Below, one piece after another: positions 23,801 through 32,901 of a stretch of 64,000 nucleotides of DNA (its first letter is position 1; each line of letters opens with the position of its first letter). Below the pieces are notes generated by a model that was given only the letters and a program-made list of their open reading frames with translations, did not search any database and was not told where the DNA came from. Origin of the DNA: Sympetrum striolatum. Its lineage: Eukaryota; Arthropoda; Insecta; Odonata; Libellulidae. The stretch lies in the NCBI GenBank assembly GCA_947579665.1, contig OX388350.1, forward strand, positions 26,569,393 through 26,633,392, given 5' to 3'. The translations under genes and the position numbers were made by a program.

Positions 23801-26054
23801 TTATAGTTGATATTATAATTGAATTTGCAGAATTAAAGTTACACACCAAGGTGAAAAAAAATGAAGTCGTCAATTTACAGTTATTTAGACTAAGTAGTAG
23901 TTAGGTTGTTTAACCAGCAGAGAGCTGACGCAAACCCAGTCTTACGCATTGAGTGTTCAAAGAAAACAAAAATTTTCCATGAATTGAAGTTTTGAAGGGG
24001 AATTGCATGACCATGCGGTTGACAGAATAAGTCATGAGATTCGTTGGATTCTATTACCAGAGAAAAAATAGTGAAAGGAGGAAAAAGGAAGCTGGAGAAT
24101 TTAAGCCACAGTTTTAACAGTTCATCAAATTTATTTCAAGCCATCAAGTCACTGTTCCGATAAATCTGTGCGTACCTTACGCGCACAATACCTTTCAGCT
24201 GACTGATTTGCTTCCAAAATGGTATATAATTAATAAAATCATCGAAAATTATTTTTTAGTGATATCTTGTATTGCTCCAATACTTCTTCAAATTTCTAAG
24301 GAAATTCGGTTATCGAATTATTTTCGTAAATATACAGCAAATTAACAGGTAATCATAAAATAAGGATCAGTACATTTTCAATCAGCCCGAGTAATCAAGA
24401 GTCTACTGTACAGAATTTTGACCGTCCAGAATGCTTAATAAAGGAACCTTTGGACTTGCCGCTAAAATCATCTTCAGGTGTGCCCTCCGATAATATGCCG
24501 AAAATAAGACAATCCTAATTTATGCATCTAATAATGGTAATTGCATTAAAAATACATTGCCATTAACTTTAGAAAAAACTTTGCCTTCGTTTTTCCGATA
24601 GAGGCCTCGAGCTATTAGTGGACTTAGAAAAGAATTTTCATACGTCCATCTGTACCTTAAGAAATTTAAACTAAACTCTCTTTCTAAGTGTTCCCAGTGA
24701 ATTTCTCAAAAGCACTACTCGCGAGCCTAACTTTGCATTCACACCCTAAAAACAGTCACGTGCAGAAGATCTGAGCGTTTTATCAATCTGTTTGCCTCTT
24801 AAACGTAATCCTAATCTCTGTTTTCAGGGTGTAAGTTTCGAATTACTTCTCGAATGTTCCCTTGTATTTTTGCGAGGAATAAACGAATAGCACTTTCGAA
24901 TTTTTCTGATGGGAATCTTATCTTATGGGGTGAATCATCTGACAAAAGGAAAGGCTTAAGAAGTGCATACGTTGAACATTGAGTGCAAAACACTCGTATC
25001 TTAGTGTCCCCTTGATATCGATGTCGGCTCTAGGCCTGCTCTGCTACCGAAAACATCGCCTTAGCTGAAATCGGAGCATATTTACGGGTACGTGGAGCTT
25101 TCGCTGAATTTATCAAGCAGTGTATCTAAGACTTGCGTGGTGATTGGGGTTTTGTTCTCTTCAGCAGAAAAAAAAGCTCAGAGATAGTCATAGGACCTGA
25201 CTCTTGGGGGGGGGTTTGAACCCCTAAAACCCCCCCCTCGCTGCGCCACTGGAAAGGAATAAGCCAGCTGTCGGAACTGCGTTCCAGTCACCAAGTACCT
25301 GTTGAAAGTAGCATATAAATGAAAATTATTTTCTGATGTATATTACAGTAGTATATCATTTTTTTCAGAGGATACAATTAAAACAAAATGGAGGAACTTG
25401 AGAGACACATTTAACAAGGAATACAGGAAATTACGGAAGCCCCGCTCCGGTTCATCAGCAGAATCTGCACCAGAATATTATGGAAAGTGGGTCCACTTCA
25501 AGTCATTGCTTTTTTTAAGAGATGTGGTAACACCAAGGGAAACGGAATCTAACATTCCCGAGAATGTGGTTGATGAGATAAACGAGTCAACGGAAGAATT
25601 GCAATCTGAATTGGCTAACGATTCTACTAACCCAGGTGAAGTCGTAGAGAAAAAGAAGAGGAGCACGGATTCATTATGCGTCATACCCGATTCTGTACGG
25701 CCATCTAAGAAATTTAGCAACAAAGGAGCCTCTTTATCGGAGTTTGAGAAAGAGCTTTTGAAAAGTGAACGAGAAAAAGTAAATTTATTGAAAGAGCCGG
25801 ATGACGATGATTTGCACTTTTTTAAGTCAATGCTACCATATTTCAGACAAATGTCCCCATTACATAAGCTAAGGGTTCGTTCTAAAATCCAGCAGCTTGT
25901 AATTGATGAGCTGAGCGTTTCCCATACAAATTATCAGGAATCTGGGAGGTCATCTTCAACAGCCAGTTACCAAAATTTTGAATATATGGATAGTAGTAAT
26001 AATAGTAGTAATTATATCATCCCTCACCAAGGCAGTCATCAAAATAATGAATAA
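20888..26054 (+). CDS. MADF-BESS DNA-binding accessory protein of the Harbinger element (two exons)
   Basis: Exon 1 is 20888-21020 (ATG; donor A|GTGAGT). Exon 2 is 25369-26054 (acceptor tttttcag|AG; stop TAA). The phases agree: A + AG gives Lys. The product is about 272 aa. The MADF domain begins at residue 3 (ILISEVQKHPSLWN, then LWASLAETLDLP) and continues in exon 2 with TIKTKWRNLRDTFNKEYRKL and YYGKWVHFKSLLFLRD. A basic, acidic and serine-rich linker follows. A BESS motif (DDDLHFFKSMLPYFRQM...HKLRVRSKIQQL) is near residue 200. Harbinger elements generally carry a second Myb/SANT-like protein that works with the transposase in DNA binding or nuclear import; MADF is Myb-related and likely has this role. 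The exons look intact, but its intron now includes the 3.2-kb hAT-type insertion. Confidence 0.87.
22373..23376. mobile_element. TIR element with internal about 320-bp tandem repeats, nested in the hAT-type element
   Basis: Perfect 14-bp TIRs are actttctccatata (22373-22386) and its complement (23363-23376). The interior holds near-identical blocks, for example ttccggttttcaaaatatctccataaatatgata at about 22685 and 23003. A tgtgggcgctct motif occurs at about 22546, 22861 and 23177, a period of about 320 bp. A TG microsatellite (about 22505-22525) yields a spurious His/Thr-repeat frame. The superfamily is unknown; no clear target duplication was found. Confidence 0.75.
23388..25190. other. Interior of the inner hAT-type element, nothing recognised
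   Basis: A minus frame at 24811-24993 (60 aa, containing KFESAIRLFLAKIQGNIREVI) looks somewhat protein-like. It has no recognisable domain and no intact context. Confidence 0.35.
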
Positions 26055-27199
26055 AACTTATATTTTGTTTATTATCCTCAATTGTTCTTTACATGAAAAA
26101 TGTAATAACTATTTTTATTTTATTATTAATTTGTTATGATGGACATAAAAATAGCTTATCTATTCCATTCTTGTAGTTTTTTGTATTATTGATACTAAAA
26201 TTTCTGAACTCAAGTTTTAATTTTGAAATTCAAAATTGTAAAAATGTTTCATACAATAAAAATTTAAAAATGTATATTAAATGTTGCATTTTTCTGTTTA
26301 TTTTAATTAGTTTACTAGTTGTTACTTACCTCAAGGTGAGAATGAGACGTTCCTCAACAGAGATTGGCCGCATAAAGTTCGTAGTTTTCAGGGTTAAGTC
26401 CTTTTTCAACTCACCGACAATGAAATCGAATGTTTCAATTGACATCCTCGTGTAATTTCGAAATAACTCAGGGTACACTCTTAACTTCTCATAAAGATGG
26501 TGAAACTCGCCAAACTTATATCTTTCTATATAAATTTCGTTGGTTGGGCTTCTTGTTTCCAACGAATTCTGACTTCTTCTTTTTAGGTATGAATACACGA
26601 GGGAGGAGCTATCAAGCATCAGGAGCTTACGTCTTTTCTCTTCGGATAACATTATGTTACTGGTCGAGATTGTAAGAATATATGTGGATCGCTGCGGCGG
26701 GAAAAATCGCACACTGTGGACACTTTGTTGCCGCCGACAAAATCGGTCGGATCAGATTCGCACGCACGCACCAACGAACGAATTCTGGTCGCTCAGCTAG
26801 GACACCGCCTTAGGGCCAAGAGCATGCGGCAACATTACTCCGACAACCGTCACGCATCATCTATAGACGATGCTCAGTTTATAAGTATTACATTATTGGC
26901 CTCGGAAAATGTATTCTCTTGGATTTGGGGGGGGAAATTTCCCCCTTTTCCCCCCCCCTGGATCCGCCACTGCCTCTCTCGAACCCTTTCTAATTTTTAA
27001 ATAAGAAATGATTTCACAGCCTGAGAGCTTTTAAGGTGTAAATCTCAATAATATTGCCGAGAATTTTGTCACTATGATGGAACTATTTTTATGAAAGTTG
27101 AAAGAGGCACTACATTTTGGAAGAAAAAGTTTACTGAATGAAACATTAAATAAAATAATTTTATTTTATCCTATCTTCAATTCATCATTCGTGGAAATT

Positions 27200-27270
27200 T
27201 TTGTATGAAGGATCCTCATGGGGGGGGGTTTGAACCCCCAAAACCCCCCCTGTGTGCACGGGCCTGTTCA
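27200..27270. repeat. Solo hAT-MITE-like end
   Basis: The block tgggggggggtttgaacccccaaaaccccccctg matches the right end of the inner hAT-type element at 25206-25238, but it continues tgtgcacgggcctg instead of cgctgcgccactg. No matching left end was found upstream, so this is a truncated relative. Confidence 0.55.
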
Positions 27271-27419
27271 TTTACCGAGAAATTGAAAATTATAAGGCCA
27301 GGCATGTAAACAGAAGAAAAGAGCATTTCATATTTACAATCTATATTTTACCTTAATCGACGCTGGGGCACCATTTGTATTCTACCATATATTTCAAAGG
27401 TGGATTGTAGAATTACGTT

Positions 27420-27520
27420 TGAGGACTTTCCCGATGTGATATGTACTTCGTATTCGTAAATTCGTATCATCAATATTCTTGCAGTATGCAAGCAACTTTT
27501 ACTCGTATATATATAGAAAA
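27420..27520 (+). repeat. Solo 3' end of the B-box repeat family
   Basis: The stretch aggactttcccgatgtgatatgtac...cttgcagtatgcaagcaacttttactcgtatatatata matches the 3' ends of the array units, including the terminal hairpin (27478-27492) and the tactcgta end. It shows that this family has dispersed copies and that this end is a reproducible terminus. Confidence 0.75.
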
Positions 27521-27524
27521 TTAA

Positions 27525-28366
27525 TTTTAAATAAGAATTTATAAAAAATTTCATTTGTAATTGTTTCTTTAAAGAAATAATTACGTTGTACTTGGAAAAA
27601 TACTATTTAACATATTCATGCATTTCATAAGTTTCTGCATCTGGAAGCTTCCACTTTCTTTAATCTCTAAAAAACGGTCCTTGGTCATAATATGCAGTTC
27701 CAACACTGTTAGTTGCGATGTGTACATCCTAGAATTTATAGCTCTCTAGAAAGGCTTCACTGTTTCTTGGATTTAAATGTGGTATGGATTGACACAGCTC
27801 TCTCCGTGCTAGCACTGTGAGAAGTTGAAGTAAGATTTGGCAGAATTCATTTGTTGAAAATTGATGGATATTGTGATACCTTCCAGTAATGGTAAAGCCT
27901 AGCTGTTGACGAAGTCATGTCTGGAGGAGGAGGAACATAGGGCCCGCCACCTTCCCGAACTCTATTCCCGAAAAGAAACATTTTATCCATACTCCAGCGT
28001 TTAATGCTTCCTGACTTAAGTTTAATACGCGTAGAACTTGAGTTTTTCCCTTTTTGCCAGCGCCTGATACTGTCTCTGGACGACAAAATCTTGGCAATTC
28101 GTGTCGCCCACTTTGCATGTTATTTTACGCACTGGTGTCTGCAGCTATGTAAAGGCTACCCATAATGCGGTGCAATGTTGTGAATTTAAGGAGTTTTTTC
28201 GTATCCAGTGTACATATTCAGTTACCGGTGTTGTGGTTGCTTGTGGCTTATTCAGTATGAAAACCTACTGCGTTACTTGTTTGTGAACAGTTTTCTCACT
28301 GTTCGTGATGAATAGTGTCCAATTTCTGAAAGGGATTAATTTTTCCTCTATTTCTGTTTAAGAAAA
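27525..28366. other. No recognised feature
   Basis: Overlapping minus frames at 27847-28118 have no recognisable domain. The stretch may include the promoter of the small candidate gene at 28367. Confidence 0.4.
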
Positions 28367-28823
28367 ATGTGCAGGAAAAGAAGTGGGAAGTCCTATTCCT
28401 TTGCTGAACCTATCTCTGAGTCAGAGCGGCAGAGGTAGGTGATACTGCCGAGTGTTTAAGCCATAGATATATGAGAGAAACAGTTGGATTAGTGACTGCG
28501 ACTCTTCCAATAGGCTATACTATTTCCAGAATACCGTGATCATCCGTGAATTCCAAATGATCCGTGAATTGCACTTACAAATTTAATGTCTTTGTTCAGT
28601 ATTCTTTGCATCTTTTCTTAGCCTCTTCATTATGCTGGTCCTTTGTTGGTTAAGTCTCACATGTTTTCAACACTATTCTCCTTTGTATTGTTGCAGTTTA
28701 CCCAATAGAAAGGAAGGCGAACCCACCTTGTCCTCCACCGGTACACGGCATTCGATTATTTTCGTGAAATACCTGTTAGAAAGTCAACAGGGCCAGCGAC
28801 ACAAACGACCAAATGCGAAATAA
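28367..28823 (+). CDS. Candidate small spliced gene, 64 aa, unknown function
   Basis: Exon 1 is 28367-28434: ATG, 22 codons plus AG, then donor GTAGGT. Exon 2 is 28697-28823: acceptor ttgttgcag, first base T, stop TAA. The junction is in phase (AG+T, Ser) and the joined frame is fully open. The product is hydrophilic and basic (MCRKRSGKSYSFAEPISESERQ in exon 1; LPNRKEGEPTL and QQGQRHKRPNAK in exon 2). No domain is recognised. Support is only splice consensus and frame compatibility; chance is a real possibility for a frame of this length. Confidence 0.33.
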
Positions 28824-29262
28824 TGAGAAACAATCACTCTGAAAGACCTTTATCAAGGATAATACTCTCAAGCACGATACCACAGAACAATAATACTAAG
28901 TAAATGTGAACAAGTGAAAAATAACAGATTATTATACACAAATATAATATGGTTCAGTTTGCACAAATAATAATGATATGAACTTAGCCTTTAGAGAGTG
29001 TCCCACGTAAATTCACAAGGAAAGAAAGAAAGTCTGCCGCCACCGGCGTGGATGGGTAATGTTCAGCGACGAACGCTCTCGGGCGAAATGACCTTCTCAG
29101 TGGAGGAGTCCGTGTTTGGAGACGAAGAGGGAAAAACAATGAAGCACAGAAATTCGCAACGAAAGGGGTTCCGCAAATTGGCCAATCACGTTGCTAGAAA
29201 CTGTCACAGAACTCCGCCGTGTTAATTAGTCCGATCGCCGACAGTATCACTGCACTGGTCAG

Positions 29263-29270
29263 TATAAAAG
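29263..29270 (+). promoter_or_regulatory. Possible TATA box
   Basis: TATAAAAG lies in cactggtcagtataaaagtcg, at the edge of a locally GC-richer block (28990-29340). No transcript could be traced from it. Confidence 0.2.
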
Positions 29271-31390
29271 TCGTGTTTTCTAACGGCCCTTCTCCGTTCG
29301 GCCCTTCTGCCTGAGGCCTTTCTGACTGAGCCATTCTGACAGCAACTTGTAAACGGGCAACTTACTATGGCCAAATTTCCCTAGAAATTCGTCACAGTAT
29401 TGAATTCTCAAATTCTCTTCAGACACTCTCCAAATTTTCACTTCTGCTATCCATTCCCATTAATTACCTGGGAATGCATGAGAAAATAGTTTGAACTTCT
29501 TTCAAATTGGACAAGTATTTAAAAAACAATTTTGTATGATAAGGGAGACCTTACAAGGATTGAATTTTGCATGGCTCAGTAATAATTTGAATTTCTTAAA
29601 TACAGTGATTATTTATTGTTCATTTTGTGCTATATTTGATGTGCTCCTTGTGCAAAAATTTTATGTGATCTTTTGAGAAATTAAGTCCCAAATAAGTTAA
29701 TAACTTGAAATAATGTTGAAGACTTTGAATATTTAAGCTTTCATATGGCTATACCATCATTTCTTTACTATGTACTTTTAAAATCCTTCTAAATTTTATA
29801 CTCATTTTCATACCTATCATGGGTTTCTTAAACTTTATCAAGCAGAACTTTAATTATTGTTATCACAAAGTATTCTTTTAAGATTACATCCTTTTGGATT
29901 AAACATTTCTTGACTAATTTTATTTATGAAATAGAACTAGGAATTTCTTCAATCTAGGACAGCTGTTCGAGAGAAAGAGTTTCATAAGATTTGATGAGCC
30001 TCTTATGGATTGAGTACTTTTGTGAGGATTTATAGTAATTAAGATTTCTAAAGCATTTCTTTGTACATTTCAAAAGCATTGTATAGTGAACTATTTGAAG
30101 TGCTCCAAATGCAAAGTTTTCAGTGAATGCAAGCGATTCTGGAAGTTATTATCTTTTGGGAAATCAGGCTCCAAATAAGCAAATGACCTTGAAGACTTAT
30201 TTTTTATTTATATTATTTTTATTATTTAGCATGTAGATTACAGACTATACACACACAATAAATTCTATTCTAATTACAAAATTTCCTTCAATTAAATACT
30301 CATTGTCATATATTTTATGGAGCTCTTAAGCTTTATCAAGTAGGATAGTTTTGCTTGAAATTTTTCACAAATTAACAAACTCATTTAATTGTCAAGAAAT
30401 CGTGTGAAGACATTTGAAAAATGTGTATGCATATGGTGATTTAATTTGGTTTTTTCTTTTTTGTGAAGTTTTATTTTAAATTTCAAGATTTAATACACTG
30501 GGATATAATATATTGGATTGCTATATATCTCCAGATAATTCACTTTGTTCTTTTGATTAGATAATTTGGAGAGATAACGCCATTCATTTCTTCACAAATA
30601 CCTTTCATTCCTTAATATACCAAAACATATTATGGAAATGATTTTTTACGATTTAACAAATCTTAATTATATCAGCTTTGGTAGTTTCTAAGAAAAGATC
30701 TCCTATTTATTCCACATTTTACACTATTTCAAGCCAAAGTGCTCAGTGTTGATCTGAAATAGACAATGACAGTTTCAAAGTGTACTTGTAATTTTTAAAG
30801 CAGCTAGATTCACGCAATCCACACAAATTTTGAATAAATAATTAACATTGTGACCCTTGGATGGTTTATGCTGAGAAATGATATCTCTCATTTCATTCTT
30901 TCTTTTCTGCTTATTATGTTCTATCCAATTTTATTACACTTCTTTACAAATTCCTATGGAGTACAACATTATGATATGATTCAGAGAAAAGTTAGGAAGT
31001 TGCTAGTTTCTTATACAGTTCGTGAATTAACCTAAATAACATGTCTTTGAAAAGCAATTTTAACATGTTCGTGTCTACTTCATCATTTCAGTATTCTTTT
31101 GTTATCATTAAATTATTGGATCTTATTTTCCTAGATTTTATTTCAATGTCTTGCATTTCTTAATGTATGATTTCACAGTTTTGGTGCATAATATAATTAT
31201 TTTTCTTGGAGGAAGATAGAATTGTTGTTTCTTCGGTTGCTCTTTAGGTATCAAGTTGTGTTGTAGCTCTATTGATATTATGGAATTCATCTCACTTCAA
31301 ACAGTATCTTCTTTACCTTTTACAAACTGATAAATATCTTTATATATTTTTTCAAAATTTTATAGTTGCTTTTTAACTGAATTCAGTTCA

Positions 31391-31446
31391 GGACTTTTAA
31401 ATAAAATCTGAGCATATTAATATGCTCAGATTTTATTTAAAAGTCC
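31391..31446. repeat. 56-bp perfect palindrome
   Basis: Arms ggacttttaaataaaatctgagcatatt and its exact complement meet at 31418/31419 with no loop and no mismatch. It lies inside copy 1 of the tandem duplication; the corresponding place in copy 2 (about 36640) lacks it. It is therefore a later foldback event or a cloning/assembly artefact. Confidence 0.85.
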
Positions 31447-32901
31447 ATCAATGTTCGTCAGCAGTTTCCATACATTCCATTATATGTTTTGTAGATTTTG
31501 GGGAAGTTTTCTAGAAACATGAGGTCCATTTAGACCCAAAAGATGTTGGTTTTAATTTTATAGAGGATTTTCTTGTAATTGGGAATAGCATATTCTTTTA
31601 AAATTCATGAGTCTTCGTGTAGAAATGTCATTTTATTTTGTAAGGTTTGGTGTTAATTCATTTAATGTTCACTTTATCCTTGGCGAAACAGCTCCTAACA
31701 GCATTTATTTTGAGAACATAGTTTATAGTTTAGTTTTTTCTCTTTTTACATTGGGCAAGTCTTTGAGAGTAAGAGGGTTTCTTTCTTACGGATTGAATTT
31801 TGTGTGAATGTAATAATTTGCATTTCTACAATTCAGTGTTAAATTATTGTTCATTTTGTGAACAATTTGAATTTTTCATAGTACCAAATGTTTTGTGAGT
31901 GTTGTTCATTTAGTAGTTATCCTTTGGAAACTCGCACTCCAAAGAAGTGAATGATCTTGAACACCTAACTGACACAAGGAAAGTAATTATAAGGATTTCG
32001 TCAAGTTTGATTAGTATATCTTGATGCATGTTCTGCAATGTATTTTTTACATATTACACTTTTATTTATCTGTTTGTTTTAACAAGTATTCAATAGTTTC
32101 TTTTCAATGTTGTTTTAATCTTATTGAAATTTGTCTCAGTTTGCCAATCACATTAAATGTAATGGAGTTTTAGAAAGGTGTTTGAACAAGTTCTAGGCTC
32201 AGTGAATTCCTGATGGAAGAGGTTGTTATTTGTGTTGAAATTCTCATTTCATCTGTCTGTCTCTCAACTATTTTCTGTATTTTAATTTGAAAATTGTGGC
32301 CCTTCATTTACAAGTGCTAACATTTTAAATCTCAGGTATTAGTCATCTGAATTTAACATCCTTCTGGGTTTAACATTTCTTGGCTACAATTACATTTATG
32401 AAAAAGAACTTGGAATTTCTATAACCTAGGATGTCTGTTTGAAAGAAAGTATTTCGTTGGATTTAAAGAGCCGCTTATGAAATGACTACCTGCTATACAA
32501 TAATTAGGATTTCTGAATCATTGTATTGTGTATTTTGTGAACTAATTGAATTCCTGCAAGTGCAAAGTGTTCAGTGGATGCAAGTAATTCTTTTAGTTAT
32601 TGGTTTTTGGGAACTTAGTCTCCAAATAAGCAGATGACCTTGAGGACTTCAAATAGTTTTGCTGTTGGATCTCTTTGCATACACTATGATTTCTTTTCTT
32701 CTTACAACATTTTCTTCAATTGAGTACTCATATCCTGGAGTTCTTAAACTGTTTTCTGCAGAACTTTATTTAATTCTTGAAAGTTTTCACAATTTCACGT
32801 TCTATTTAATAGTCAAGATAGCTCAGGAAAGAATTTTAACACTATCACATTTTGATTTATTTCTGTTTTTCCTTTTTTGTAAAGTTTTATTTATGTATGT
32901 A

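Larger units (their letters stand above)
22071..25251. mobile_element. Inner hAT-type element (3.2 kb, non-autonomous) inside the Harbinger transposase
   Basis: Termini are cagtggcgcagccaggatttg at 22071 and the complement cgctgcgccactg ending at 25251. The 8-bp target-site duplication gaaaggaa lies at 22063-22070 and 25252-25259. Long G and C runs lie just inside each end. The interior has no recognisable transposase; part of it is a nested TIR element (22373-23376). An 8-bp duplication with cagtggcg...cgccactg ends fits the hAT superfamily. Confidence 0.9.
21209..26652 (-). pseudogene. HARBI1-type Harbinger transposase, split by an hAT-type insertion
   Basis: Exon 1 runs 26652-26330 on the minus strand and ends AG at a GTAAGT donor. 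Exon 2 starts at 25298 after a ...caacag acceptor and originally continued to the stop at 21209; the splice restores AG+G, Arg. Without the insertion the protein would be about 407 aa, usual for the family. The DDE catalytic triad is visible: CIGALDGKHIRI (first Asp), GKDSDGGIFSASKLG (second Asp) and RMVVECSYGSI (Glu). An HTH-like LAYSFRISKSAVSAI region precedes them. An hAT-type element inserted in that HTH (between 25252 and 22070) breaks the gene, so this copy cannot make transposase unless the insertion is removed from the RNA. Confidence 0.9.
20618..26809. mobile_element. PIF/Harbinger transposon with two genes, interrupted by an hAT-type element
   Basis: TIRs of about 58 bp begin ggcggtgtcctagctgagcg at 20618 and end as its complement at 26809, with few mismatches. 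The target-site duplication is TTA at 20615-20617 and 26810-26812, the 3-bp TWA typical of PIF/Harbinger. Contents: a MADF-BESS gene on + and a HARBI1-type transposase on -, with interleaved exons. Without the inserted hAT-type element (22071-25251 plus its duplicated 8 bp) it is about 3.0 kb, a normal autonomous size. Confidence 0.93.
20465..26972. mobile_element. Outer hAT-type MITE (about 310 bp) split by the Harbinger insertion
   Basis: The 8-bp target-site duplication cctctctc lies at 20457-20464 and 26973-26980. The termini are caggcgtaaattttgggggg (left) and the complement of cagtggcggatccaggggg (right). They are related, with a small deletion in the left end. Removing the Harbinger element and one TTA leaves about 313 bp with G-rich and C-rich subterminal tracts and no coding capacity. 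An 8-bp duplication and cag...ctg ends fit hAT-superfamily MITEs. Confidence 0.82.

Noticed and set aside
25478..25723. Minus-strand 81-aa frame
   Set aside because: It is the antisense shadow of the MADF-BESS exon.
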